Source: Chelydra serpentina | Lineage: Eukaryota > Chordata > Testudines > Chelydridae | Direction: 5' to 3' | DNA: 64,000 nucleotides | Assembly (NCBI GenBank): GCA_037349315.1 | Contig: JBAIAC010000057.1 | Span: 10,881,501 to 10,945,500 of the forward strand | Shown here: one piece after another, positions 24,385 to 33,810 of the stretch | How positions within the stretch are numbered: the first letter of the stretch is position 1 | Layout of the letters: the number at the start of each line of letters is the position of its first letter | The notes under the pieces: model-generated | The model's database searches: none | Told to the model about the DNA's origin: nothing | Seen by the model: only the letters and a program-made list of their open reading frames with translations | Program-made: the position numbers and the translations under genes

Positions 24385-25170
24385 ATTCCAAAAAACAAAC
24401 TTAAAATTTTATTATGTAAAAACTTTTAACTTTTATAAAAAGTTTATAAAGCAAGTACAATGCATGATCGCAGAAATTCACCTTCCTGCAAAAAAGGTAC
24501 AAACATTATACTCTATTATAGAGTTCAACAATAGACATGAGGCCACAGCCCCAGAACAGCTCAGTTTTGAAATTCTTGTTGCTATTACCCCCTACCCAGC
24601 CCCCTTTAAGGATTTTTTTTTTTTTAAATCACACTATAATCCAAAATATACATAGAACTGCATCTCGGCAAGTCTTTTTAAAGCATGTTGTGGTCTCATT
24701 TATAGCCAGCCACATTTTAAAAGAGATCTATATAATGACTGGGGCGCCAGTCTAGCACACTCGGATTTTGCGAACATAAAACACTGGTCTTACAGTGCAG
24801 ATGATGCTCAAGGAGTCAGGCGTTCCCGGCTTTTCTTGCCCTTGTGCAATGAGGCGGTTAAATTCAAAGATTCAAGAGTTCAGATCCATTTAGTTGGGGG
24901 GATGGAGGGGGCAGAATCAAAAGTCTTTCCTGGCCTGTCGGGATTTTTTTTTTTCAGGCAAGAGAAGTAGAGTGGGAAGCAGAAACAGTACTAAAAAACC
25001 AGCCAAGCATCCGATGCCTTGTGCCACATGCTCCACAGACACAATATCTGGAAGATAAAGGCTGGGGTCCCTCCATTATTGGATGCATGGGGTTGAAGTC
25101 TGATCCTTTCCAAGTCAAGGTCTCTCTCCTCCTCCCTTGGCGAGAGAACCAAAGTGTTGTGATCCCACAC
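24385..25170 (-). other. ID3: Probable ID3 exon 3 (3'UTR)
   Basis: Inferred last exon of ID3, entirely untranslated. On the minus strand a pyrimidine-rich stretch that includes an uninterrupted C22 run ends in CTGCAG|GTGTGG at 25171/25170, a plausible splice acceptor. About 770 bases later comes AATAAA, followed by a GT-rich stretch (GTTTGTTTTTTGG at 24400-24388). The segment is non-repetitive and carries an A13 run near 24618-24630. ID3 in mammals, as I recall, also has its 3'UTR in a third exon. The exact acceptor is not proven. Confidence 0.5.
24408..24413 (-). terminator. ID3: ID3 polyadenylation signal AATAAA
   Basis: AATAAA on the minus strand, followed 8-20 bases downstream by a T/G-rich element (24400-24388). 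Cleavage is expected at about 24390. It is about 1.5 kb past the ID3 stop in genomic terms, or about 0.8 kb if intron 2 is removed. Confidence 0.65.
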
Positions 25171-25879
25171 CTGCAGTCTGAATAGGGGTAGACGGGGGGG
25201 GGGGGGGGGGGGGGGCGGGGGATGAGAGAGAAAGAGACATGTCAGTTATTCAGAGCAGATCAGAGGCAGGTCTGCACTAGACATCCTGGCGCCAGCGAGA
25301 GGAAACTTCTATTTACCTCCAGCTGATAAGGAATCAGGAACCAACACTCATGCTGGATGTTTGCTAATTGGCACCGAAAGGAAAAAAAAAAGGGGGCGGG
25401 GGGAGACAAGCCCTTCTGTTTCTAACTCTACAGATGGATCTAAAATTACACAGATTAGAAGGGAGGGACACATGCTTGGCGGTGCCTTCCTGCCGGAGAA
25501 CGTCCCCCCCACCCCCCTTAAAAAAAAAGCCTCTTGATTCTACTAATTTCAACCGGGCTGTCGAAGCAGCTGCAGCGCTCGCTATAAAAAGAATGACATT
25601 GTACCACGGAGGACTCCATTTGCAGGAGATGGAAAGAGGCGGCATTGCCGGCAGAAGCCCTGACAATGGCTACGGAGGCTCATTCCACCACAGTGGCCGT
25701 TTTTTTTTAAAAAAAGCAAACCAACACCCTCCATAAATGTCAGGGGAAGAGACGCGCAGCGCCGAGCAGCGCGGATCGCACGGCGGGGGCAGTTGCAAAC
25801 CACCCCCCCCCCCGTTTCGCGCGAATTCCCGGGGCTGCGGGGTGGAAACGGACAAGACAGCGCGTGGTCCAGGGCTTAC
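25171..25879 (-). other. ID3: Probable ID3 intron 2 (in the 3'UTR)
   Basis: A perfect donor, CAG|GTAAGC, lies at 25880/25879, 23 bases after the ID3 stop codon. The best acceptor I see is at 25171. The stop-to-junction distance is under 50 bases, so the spliced mRNA would not be expected to trigger nonsense-mediated decay. Confidence 0.5.
25194..25215 (+). repeat. G22 homopolymer run
   Basis: Twenty-two consecutive G followed by CGGGGG. On the ID3 strand this is a C-run directly before the proposed exon 3 acceptor, where it would serve as the polypyrimidine tract. It is likely length-unstable and error-prone in assembly. Confidence 0.9.
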
Positions 25880-25902
25880 CTGGGGGGGGGGAAGAAGAAC
25901 CA

Positions 25903-26463
25903 TTAATGGCACAAACGTCTCTCGTCTTTCGAGCACAGTTCAGAGGCGAGTTCGGAGGCCTGCGGAGAGGAGGGGGCAAGTAAGCAAAGGGGGGACCGGT
26001 GTGGGTGGGGGGCTTTCCCCCCCCCCCCGGGGGAGAACGGACAGCAGCCCCGCAGGCGGGGATCCCTGCCTGCCCAGGGCACTACCCCGGCTGAAGGGGG
26101 GGGGTGCAAAGGGAGCCCCACAAGCCGCGCCCCGCGCCTTACCTTCAGGGAGAGGAGGGCGGTGTCGGCGGCCGGGTCCTGGCCCTTGGCCTGCTCCTCC
26201 AGCACGATCTGCAGGTCGAGGATGTAGTCGATGACGTGCTGCAGGATCTCCACCTGGCTCAGCTTGGTGCCCTGCGGGATGCCCGGCACCAGCTCGCGCA
26301 GCTTGGAGTAGCAGCCGTTCATGTCGTAGAGCAGGCTTATGGGCTCCTCCAGCGCCGGGCTCTTGCCGGGGCCGCCCCGGGCGATGGCCAGGCTCTGCTC
26401 CGACAGGCAGCACACGGCTTCGTAGCAGCTCCGGACGGAGCGCACCGGGCTGATGGCTTTCAT
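25903..26463 (-). CDS. ID3: ID3, inhibitor of DNA binding 3 (HLH)
   Basis: ID3 is a helix-loop-helix protein without a basic region. It pairs with E proteins (TCF3, TCF4, TCF12) in the nucleus and keeps them off DNA, holding back differentiation. The coding region joins 26463-26143 (107 residues, start ATG at 26463) to 25959-25903 (18 residues plus TAA), 125 residues in all against 119 in human. Residues 1-6 (MKAISP) keep the conserved Ser5-Pro site that CDK2 phosphorylates in ID2/ID3. [18 protein letters not shown] is diagnostic for ID3 rather than ID1, ID2 or ID4. Helix 1 is about 43-58, the loop [10 protein letters not shown] 60-69, and helix 2 about 71-88 ([17 protein letters not shown]). 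The C-terminus ends KDERRLCH. The donor AAG|GTAAGG and acceptor CCGCAG|GCC are in phase 0. An in-frame ATG at 26658 lies upstream of the TATA box and is not used. Confidence 0.97.
   Translation of the reverse strand: MKAISPVRSVRSCYEAVCCLSEQSLAIARGGPGKSPALEEPISLLYDMNGCYSKLRELVPGIPQGTKLSQVEILQHVIDYILDLQIVLEEQAKGQDPAADTALLSLKVRRGARLVGLPLHPPPSAGVVPWAGRDPRLRGCCPFSPGGGGKAPHPHRSPLCLLAPSSPQASELASELCSKDERRLCH
25960..26142 (-). other. ID3: ID3 intron 1, stop-free and in frame
   Basis: Bounded by GTAAGG and a C/T-rich tract ending CGCAG. It is 183 bases long, exactly 61 codons, and has no stop in the ID3 frame, so unspliced RNA would read from exon 1 through to the normal C-terminus. It is GC-rich, with a C10-type run at about 26019-26028. 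Mammalian ID3 has a reported retained-intron form (ID3L) with a different C-terminus. Confidence 0.9.
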
Positions 26464-26612
26464 GGTCAGCGCTGGGCTGGTGTCTGCGGGGAAAGGCAGA
26501 TCCTCTCCTCCCCTCCCCGCCCCCCGGCCGGCTGCTTGCACGCCTCGCTCCCCCCCGTGCAAAGCCCCGCTCCTCCGTGCAACGGGCTGCGGGCGGCTCG
26601 CCCCCCTCTGGC

Positions 26613-26620
26613 CTTTTATA
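26613..26620 (-). promoter_or_regulatory. ID3: ID3 TATA box
   Basis: TATAAAAG on the minus strand, 150 bases before the start codon. Transcription should begin near 26590, giving a 5'UTR of about 125 bases with no ATG. ID genes are known to have TATA boxes. Confidence 0.85.
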
Positions 26621-26640
26621 CGCCCAGGCGCCCCCCAGCT

Positions 26641-26691
26641 CCGCCCCTTTCTATGCAAACGAGCCGCGCCGCTGTCCCCGCCCCCTCCCCC
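26641..26691 (-). promoter_or_regulatory. ID3: ID3 proximal promoter: GC boxes and octamer-like site
   Basis: Upstream of the TATA box are CCGCCCC (26641-26647) and a larger C-rich box ccccgccccctccccc (26676-26691), SP/KLF/EGR-type sites on the minus strand. Between them lies atgcaaac (26653-26660), one base off the octamer. Roles are inferred from motif and position. Confidence 0.55.
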
Positions 26692-26720
26692 GGCTCCCTC
26701 TCCGGTGACAGGCGGTGGAA

Positions 26721-29099
26721 ATGTTGCATTGAGCGTTTACAAGCTGGTTAAATGGCAAAGCGGGTTTCCACTGGCTTTGGCTGACACCAAAGAGCAGGGG
26801 ACATGAAAGGAATGAGGAAGCTCTGATTGCAAACGGGGGCGGGCCTAGCGATCAAACCAACCCCCCCCCCTTTTCTTTTCTTTTTTTTACTCGAGTAAAG
26901 CGATTTAAAATTCAAAGTCTAGTTCTTCTCCCTCGCATCGCTTTTAATCCCGGCCCCTTTAAAGCAAAAAAAAAAAAAGCTTTTTGGCTGGAAAAGACAA
27001 ACCCCGCTTTCAAAGTGCATGTTTGCAAAGCCCATTCCCAGGATGCAGCCCCTAAAACTTCACAACCCACAAAAGCCATAAATCCCCTCACAGCAGAGAA
27101 TTTTTTAGGGTTTTTTTTTTTTTTCAGGGGGATCTTGTAAGAAATTAGTGGCGCCTTGTTCCTCAATTTGCTGCTCATATGACCTCCAGACTTTCTGCCG
27201 TCAGGAATTATCTTGTGACCAGAAAGAAAAAAAAAAGGGAATTGCGGTAAAACTGAGGTTACCGTGGAGAAAACAGATTTGGGTCAGCGACTCTGACTGC
27301 AGAAACATTTTTTTGGGGGGGGGGGGGGATATATATAAATATGGGTTTATTTTATTTTGAAACAACAGGAACAGGGTAAAAAACTCAATTGACATGGTTA
27401 CATCGGTTTAACTAAAAGGACAAAACTTTATGGGTGGGTCCAACTTTTGGGGTGTAGACAAGACCCGGTTCGCTTAGGGCCTTATCCCGTTCACATTTGG
27501 GTGTAAATCCAGAGAAGTCAATGTGAGAGTGCAATGAGGCCCTAAAAGACAGTTTTGGTGGAAGGAGGTGGGGGCTGAAGAGAGGGTATAGAAAAGTTCT
27601 CTTTTAACTTGATTTTAAAAATCAATCTCAAGTGGGCTGTGTGATATGATTTATTGATACCAAGCCTGGAGATTTTTCCAAGGGCCAGCTTTTTATTTTG
27701 GAATGTGTTTTGATTATTTGTGAGTGGGCAAAAGCTATGGAAATAATCCTTTATGGCCCATGACCATGGTGTATGCCATTTAATTTCCCCCCTAGCCCAT
27801 TACTGGTTCCCCAAATCCCTTGCTTGCTATTTCTGTTAATACTACTTCTTAAACTGTATTATTTCAGGGGCTGTAGGGGAGGCCAGGGCACCTGGAGTAA
27901 ATTATGCCTGCCCACAAGTACAATTTACTCCAGATCTGCCTAAACCCTAGGTTGTGTGTATGTGTTTTTCCAAAAAAACAAAACATACTGTATTTTTTTG
28001 GCTTTTCTCTCTTCTGCTTTCACATTTAGCTAGGCTTGGAAAAAATCACTTCCCCAACCCCCTTGGGTATACAGCTCTAACCAGGTTCAATTTCCATGTT
28101 TTTAAGCAGTCTGCATGTCACAATGGTTTTTTAAAATATATATTTATTGGGGAGGGGGGGGGGGAGTTGTTTAGTGTAATGGAAAAGCTATTTAAATTAT
28201 TCATTCCTTTAAAACCGTAGATTGCACATTACTAAATCTTTATAAAAAGTAGTTATTTTTTATAGTAGATAGTTTTTGGTAACCCCACTATTTTCTTCTC
28301 CTCCCTCACCCTCCTATATTCCTCTGACCCTGCCAATTCTCACTCCTTTGAGAGTAAGGAGACTCCCTAATTTTGGATTAATGTTAAGGCCTTTAAAAAA
28401 AATCCTCTCTCTCTGAGGAAATAAATTGCAATGAGATATTTTCAACCCTCGCTCCAAATTTGTTGGGAAATCTCCTTCATTCAAATGGTGGCAGCTGGAG
28501 AATAAACCTGAACTTGGTGGGGCAGCGGGTTTTTGTTTGTTTTTAAAGAAAAAGAATCTTTAACCTATTTTTCAGAATCTGGGTTATTGGCCTGGGCTGT
28601 CCAAAGGCTGTTTTTTTCTCCCCCAATATTTTTTTTAATGTTAAGTTTTGAATTTTTTTGAGCACTCATGCAAGTCACCATCAGTCGTAGCGCCTCCCAA
28701 AATGTTTCCCATCCCTGTGCTTTTCTTTTCATTAACACCCCCACAAACATACCCTCTTTAACCCTATTTTTTTTCTCGTTCCAGAAACTGAGCGATTGCA
28801 TTGGAATATCCCCAAGGCTGATTTTTCAAATAACTTTTTGTGTGTGTGTGTGTGGCAATGATTCTCTGTGTGCAACATGTTTGGCTGTTTGGACAGGCAG
28901 CCCCGGGGGCATCCCTGAACTTTCTGTTCCCACTCTTGCTCCCTACCCCCTCCACCCCCCAGTCCTCCTTGCATTTTTTATTTTTATGAAAGGATGTCAT
29001 TAAGGCTTTTGTTTGAACTGTTTTTGTTTAAGAACTTTTCTCACAATCCTATTTTTTGTTGAGGAATCTGCTCCCTTTGCCCAGCTGTGTCCCTCTCCC
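26721..29099. other. AT-rich unique DNA upstream of ID3
   Basis: Long T- and A-rich stretches with several homopolymer runs. A degraded palindromic repeat ('agggccttatcccgttcaca' ... 'gtgcaatgaggccct') lies at 27472-27545. No exon is seen. The low repeat content suggests retained non-coding sequence. Confidence 0.5.
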
Positions 29100-29300
29100 T
29101 CCAGCTGTGTTGATCTAACTCTCCGCTCCAGACAGCCTGGCGCCAGCCTTGCGAACGTCATGCATTCACACAGGGATGCGTGGCCAAGGCAACCTTTCCG
29201 CCGCCATAGCCACCGAACTGGAACCTCGCCGCCCAGCCAATGAGAGGCCGGGGAGGCGTTTTAACGTTCGAAGGGGCGTGGCCTCGCTGGGGGAATAGAA
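29100..29300. promoter_or_regulatory. GC-rich putative enhancer upstream of ID3
   Basis: A short CpG-containing island in otherwise AT-rich DNA, 2.5-2.7 kb upstream of the ID3 start. In order: E-box CAGCTG (29102-29107), SMAD element (29130-29144), CRE half-site CGTCA (29156-29160), an RFX-like half-site AGGCAACC near 29188, a CCAAT box (29237-29241) and a KLF-type GGGGCGTGGCC near 29273. Site identities are by motif only. Confidence 0.6.
29130..29144 (-). promoter_or_regulatory. BMP-responsive SMAD element (GGCGCC-N5-GTCT)
   Basis: Plus strand: AGAC at 29130-29133, five bases, GGCGCC at 29139-29144. On the minus strand, the ID3 sense, this is GGCGCC-N5-GTCT, the exact BMP response element in which SMAD1/5 bind the GC box and SMAD4 binds GTCT. 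The spacing of five is required for function in ID-family enhancers. It lies about 2.55 kb upstream of the predicted start site. Confidence 0.75.
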
Positions 29301-30449
29301 CCTTGAGTAGCAAAAATTAGCTTAGATTCTGGGAACGTGCAAACATTTCTGCATGGGGCTGGTGCTCCCCCCCCCCTTTTTTTTAAACTACAGTTTGGTG
29401 GGGCTGGATCGTTTCTGGCCTTTTCTGGGAACTGATTCCCATTGAAAGCCAAGAATCAGAATAGTATTATCACTTACAGTTTAGGCCAGTTGGGGAGTCA
29501 TGAAGTCAGTTTTTTTGGCTCAAAGCAGTATTGCACCCCCCCCTACTCCCCGAAAGCTCTGGAGTGCAGTGATTTCATGTTGAGAATGGCCCACACTGAG
29601 TGTGTTTTATTAAGAAAAACTGGTTGTTTTAGAACTGAGCTGTGCCCTGAGAGCGAACTTTTTGGAACAAGTCCCATAAAGCTCACAACATGGACTGGTG
29701 TTTGCCTCCCAGGCTCTTTGATTCACCTCGATTCATTTGTAAAGGGGGAAAGTCAGCGAATAGCCATCATCCCCTCAAACTCACTCTTCTCCAGCTCTAA
29801 ATGTTCACTAACTTCTCAGCCAGGCACTGTACCCCCTCCTCAACTCTTCCCTGAAGTCCCTTTTACTGGTTATTTGTTGCTGCATATATTGTAATGTGCA
29901 TCAGTTCTGCAACTGAGGATTTTTCTGTGGATGGTTTCTCTCTAGGAATGTCTCAAATAAATTGCTGCCGAATGTGCCCCGGAGAAGTTCTGTGAAGATC
30001 AAACCTTTAAAAACAGAACAAAAGACAGAGGTGGCAGGATCTGAACTAGAGTAAGACTTCTGGCTCCCAGAATGTGATATTTTGGGGTGGGAGAATGGAC
30101 GTGAGGATAGGACTGATGAGTGGAAGTCTGGGATGGGAGTTGCATTTAGTTTATCATACCAGCCTAACCTCAAGAGGTTGGACAGGGACTCGGGCTTTGG
30201 GGGATTTTCTCAGGGCTCCGGAATCTTCAGGATTCCTGGCAGTGCTGCAGCCATGAAAGTGATTTAGAACAGAAGAGAGGAGGAGGAACTGAGACATATG
30301 CCCAAGGAAATTACAAAGAAGACAGTTCTTCCACAGTGGTCATCTGGATTCACTTTCTGGACAAGGGCTGGCTCAAATCTTGTCCCCAAATCCTTGGGGA
30401 CCTTCACTTCTGTCCCACTATTCACAATCAAAACAAGAGCTAGGGGGAA
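29301..30449. other. Intergenic DNA, no gene seen
   Basis: Unique-looking sequence with a T-rich start. Nothing coding recognized. Confidence 0.45.
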
Positions 30450-30960
30450 AAAAAACCTGAACCCTGATTCAGGAAAGGCATTTAAGCACATGCTTAACTT
30501 TAAGTTTGTGCGTACGTCCAATTAACTTTTTGTTTCTAATGGTCTGTGCTTGTGGGTCTGGGACAAATTTATTAAAATCAATGGATGATTTTAAAGCCAG
30601 AGGAAAAATTAGAATAGCTGGTTAAGAAATAAGCAGTGGTTTCTTAAAGATGTTGTGCAAGTCTCTTCGCAATGGGACCCTCTTCCCATCTGACCCTAGG
30701 CAAAACAACTGGCATGCAATATGTTGGGGGAGAGGAGGAATAACATATGGAGCTAGGCTCACATGCCACACTGGCAGATTTGGCTGCATCTACACAAGCA
30801 ACGTTTGGTAATTATGCCCACATGTTAAGGTCCCGATTCAGCAAAGCCTTTATGCACATGCTTAAGCCCATCTCTATTCAGCATAGCACGTAAACACATG
30901 GCCCGTTTAAATCAATGGGATTGACGCACACGGGATGGCTAAATCAGGGTCTAAATGCCC
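30450..30960. repeat. 'cccgattcagcaaagc' repeat fragments
   Basis: 'ctgattcaggaaaggcattt' plus 'aagcacatgcttaactttaa' (30465-30505) and 'gtcccgattcagcaaagcct' plus 'tatgcacatgcttaagccca' (30829-30872) are two pieces of the same interspersed sequence. Confidence 0.5.
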
Positions 30961-31060
30961 ATGGTCAGAGAGCAGATTAGTAGCTGAGCAGGGCCTGGAG
31001 CCCAGGTGGTCTGACACCCAGCCCTGTGCTGTTACCAGACAATGCTACCCCTGTAAATAA
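30950..31060 (-). mobile_element. MIR-like fragment
   Basis: 'gagagcagattagtagctga' then 'ggtctgacacccagccctgt' and 'ttaccagacaatgctacc' is the distal part of a reverse MIR. Confidence 0.5.
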
Positions 31061-31382
31061 GTGGTTTGACATCACTTCGGCTATCTGGCATGACAGCCAA
31101 CTCCTTCCTCTAACTATAGGGCGACATGAAGAAACTATCCATTAAAAAGTCTCCGTTAGGCCTGGCGACTAGCTTCAACTGCTGTGTTTTTTAAACCAAA
31201 ATTGTCCTCCGATTCTTTAGAATCGTTCAACCCAACTGAAGGAGCGTCTCAAATTCCAGGCTTCTCAACCGGTTGCTCCCAGAACATGCCCCACAATGCT
31301 CATCTTACAGGCAGATCAGTCCCTGGGAACTTTTCCCATTGTTGGATCAAGCCTTAAGAGAAGCGTCTCTTTTGCTTTTTTT

Positions 31383-31775
31383 GCCAAGGGGGGCTTAGTT
31401 CATGTTTAGACCCGGTTGCTTCTTGCGGCCTGTGTTTGGAGAACCAGATTGAAGGAGTAAGCGTGGAGCAGCGCTTGGGGAGTGATTATTCTTCGCTTGC
31501 TGGCTAATGATTTGTTCGGGGTATCTCCAAGTCCACCCAGACCAGGCTCCATGTGGTGTGATTGCCGCTGCGATAACCAGTCTTGCGCATACAGGGCACA
31601 AAGGAACAGATTCTTCTCTCAGCTGTCTGGGTGCAACTCTGGAGTAACTCCACACGGTGTAACTGACAGCAGGGACGCTGTACAATGCAGCCGGCGCAGC
31701 ATTAGGCAGCTTCATAGATATAGCTCAGTTGTGTTTCCAGAGTAATCCAGACACCTCCCTTCATCTTCTCTACCC
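31383..31775 (+). repeat. 0.4-kb duplicated segment, unit A
   Basis: Matches 34964-35362 in the same order and orientation. Shared blocks include 'cagcgcttggggagtga', 'ggggtatctccaagtccacc', 'cagaccaggctccat', 'gattcttctctcagctg', 'aactccacacggtgtaac' and 'acctcccttcat'. By eye identity is roughly 75-80%. Either an old local duplication or two copies of an unknown repeat. Confidence 0.7.
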
Positions 31776-31837
31776 ATTGTTTTAAATGGTTAAATCATGG
31801 GAGGAGATGGAGCAAAGTCACAGCAGACTTTAATGAA

Positions 31838-31895
31838 GATGGAGGGAGCTGGACTAGATGACTTCTCGAGGTCCCTTCCACCCCTGCATTGCTAG
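31838..31895 (+). mobile_element. CR1 LINE 3' end, short
   Basis: 'gctggactagatgacttctc' then 'gaggtcccttccacccctgc' is the 3' terminal region of CR1. Confidence 0.7.
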
Positions 31896-31917
31896 GATAG
31901 CATAGGCAGCTACCAGG

Positions 31918-32045
31918 TTAGATTGGAAGCTGTTCAGGGCAGGGACCATCTTTTTGGTCTGTTTTTGTACAGCACCTAGCGCACTGGGGCCCTGGTCCAT
32001 GACGGGGGCTTTGAGGCTCTGCCGTGGCACAAATAATAACAGTAG
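31918..32045 (+). mobile_element. L2/MIR-type 3' tail
   Basis: 'cagggcagggaccatctttt' then 'tgtacagcacctagcgcact' then 'cacaaataataacag'. Same tail family as 17612, 38070 and 56125. Confidence 0.75.
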
Positions 32046-32199
32046 AGATGGTTCGGGTTTTGAGTCTGGATTAGCACCCATCAGTCTGGATGTTTCAGTT
32101 AACGATACGAACCATTTAAAAGCTACAACATTGGGCTAGAAATCCGATGGGAGCAGCCTTAATCGGGAGGTTGGTAAAATAGCTTCACAATTAACGACA

Positions 32200-32425
32200 G
32201 GAAATGAAGCTTTTCAAATACAACATCTGACTAACCTGTGGGACTCACTGAGACTCCATTATATCGCCAAGGAAAGAGCTGGGGAGGATTCATAAAATCA
32301 TTCGGCATTTCTATAGGCAAGAAGAGCATCACCTGCACTAGGATAAATATCTATAAGGGGTATAAACTCTCAGATGTTAGGGCATAAGCCAACCACTAAT
32401 TGGCACTATGAAGGAATTACCCCAA
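32200..32425 (+). mobile_element. Old CR1/L3-like LINE fragment
   Basis: 'ctaacctgtgggactcactg', then 'ggattcataaaatcattcgg' and 'agggcataagccaaccacta' follow in order the 3' region of an old CR1-type LINE. A sister fragment is at 58580-58830. No intact open frame. Confidence 0.65.
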
Positions 32426-32764
32426 TGGGATGAAGGTTGCAAAATCGTCTGTGCGGATTTCTCACCTTCCTCTAAAGCATCTGGTAGCAGCCAGTGTCAG
32501 TGATAGGATATTGATTTGGATGGGCTATTGATCCACTGGGAATTCTTATATTCCTGGGTCCACTCCTGTGGCTAGTAGCCCAGGGTACAGAGACAGTCAC
32601 AACAATGGGAGATATTCGTGAGGGCTGGAATGGAAAGTCCGATATACATTTCAGAGCCTACAGCAAGGTTTGGTTCAGGTTCTGTTCAAGAGATGAGCCA
32701 GAGATTGCAGGGAGGAGGAGGCTTCTTACGTTTCTAAACCTGTTTGTCTTCCCCAAAACAGCTT

Positions 32765-32905
32765 TGCCTAGTGGTTAAAGCACAGGATGCCAAGTTGAGA
32801 ATAGTTCTGTTCCTACCACTGGCTGGCTGCATGACCCTGGCTGTGTCACTACACATTCATGTGCCTCAGTTTCCCCCCAGGGATAACAACACTGGCCTAA
32901 CTCCC
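32765..32905 (+). mobile_element. MIR-like SINE
   Basis: 'cctagtggttaaagcacagg', 'gcatgaccctggctgtgtca', 'atgtgcctcagtttcccccc': a clear MIR order. Confidence 0.75.
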
Positions 32906-32930
32906 AGGGATGCTGAGAGTCTTAATTCGC

Positions 32931-33237
32931 AAACATTCACAGTCAACCTGTGGAACTCCTTGCCAGGGGACATTGTGAAGGCCAAGGCTATAACAGGATT
33001 CAAAAAGGAACTAGATAAATTCATGGAGGGTAGGTCCATCAATGGCTATTAGGGAAGGTGGCCCTAGCCTCTGTTTGTCAAAAGGTGGGAATGAGCAACA
33101 TAGGATAGATCACTTGATAATTCTCTGTTCTGTTCATTCCTTCTGAAGCACCTGGCATTGGCCACTGACGGAAGACAGGACACTGGGCTAGATGGGCCTT
33201 TGGTCTGACCCAGTATGGCCGTTCCTATGTTCTAATA
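32931..33237 (+). mobile_element. CR1-type LINE 3' end
   Basis: 'aacctgtggaactccttgcc', 'ggattcaaaaaggaactaga', 'gctagatgggcctttggtct' and 'tgacccagtatggccgttcc' give the 3' end of a CR1 subfamily. The reading VNLWNSLPGDIVKAKAITGF keeps the tail of the ORF2 frame before the UTR. 5'-truncated. A reverse copy of the same subfamily is at 59770. Confidence 0.85.
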
Positions 33238-33299
33238 TTAGTGTGCATGGAAAATGCTATAGGCAAGCGAAGTATTGTGACCACAACAAATGACAAACC

Positions 33300-33545
33300 C
33301 CAATGTTAGCTAGAGATTCCAACCAAGATTGTGGCCCGATTGTGCTAGGTGCTGTGCAGACAGGTGGTGAGAGACAGTCCCTGTCCCAAAGAACTTACAA
33401 TCTATATAGACAAGACAGCCAAAGGCGTTCGTCCAAGATCACCCTGCAGGCTGGTGGACCAGCTAGGAGCAGACCCCAGGTCTCCTGAGAGCCAGGATGG
33501 TGTCCTATCCAGTCCGCCACGTTGCCTCGAACAGGAGACGCATAC
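33300..33545 (-). mobile_element. L2/MIR-like reverse fragment
   Basis: 'gtgctaggtgctgtgcagac', 'cagtccctgtcccaaagaac' and 'ttacaatctatatagacaag' are the reverse of the L2-type tail. 'accccaggtctcctgagagc' further on is reverse MIR. Confidence 0.65.
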
Positions 33546-33703
33546 GCCAAAGAAGCCACATAACGCTTCTTTGCCGTCCTGCTTCCTCCCTAGAGATACA
33601 TTGGAACGAAACAGCAAAGGTTGCCCTTGCCTGATGGCAGCCTGCCCTTGGCTTGGCAAGCGCCCCCATCCCATGATTCCTTTTTCGAACGACCGGGACA
33701 TTT

Positions 33704-33810
33704 TGGGCCCGATTCGCTGCACGTTTACACACGGGCATACCCCTCCTGGCCCCAGTGGAGTCCCTCCCGGCTTGCCCCTGTGTGAGTGAGAGGTGAATCA
33801 GGCCCTGTCT
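33704..33810. mobile_element. Palindromic MITE-like repeat
   Basis: Starts 'gggcccgattcgctgcacgt' and ends 'gagaggtgaatcaggccctg'. The ends are inverted copies, as in the element at 9384. Confidence 0.6.

Larger units (their letters stand above)
25730..26720. promoter_or_regulatory. ID3: CpG island over ID3 exons 1-2 and promoter
   Basis: Dense CpG and very high GC from about 25740 to 26700, dropping sharply on both sides into AT-rich DNA. It covers the TATA box, exon 1, intron 1, exon 2 and the start of intron 2. This is typical for ID family genes. No CpG count was computed. Confidence 0.8.

Noticed and set aside
24744..24756. Second SMAD-type element (GGCGCC near GTCT) in the ID3 3'UTR
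   Set aside because: Spacing between GGCGCC and GTCT is one base, not the five required.
26464..26658. N-terminal extension of ID3 from an upstream in-frame ATG
   Set aside because: The ATG at 26658 is upstream of the TATA box at 26613-26620, and ID3 proteins start at MKA(I/L)SPVR.
26104..26751. 215-codon open frame on the plus strand over ID3
   Set aside because: Antisense shadow of the GC-rich ID3 exon 1; no independent features.
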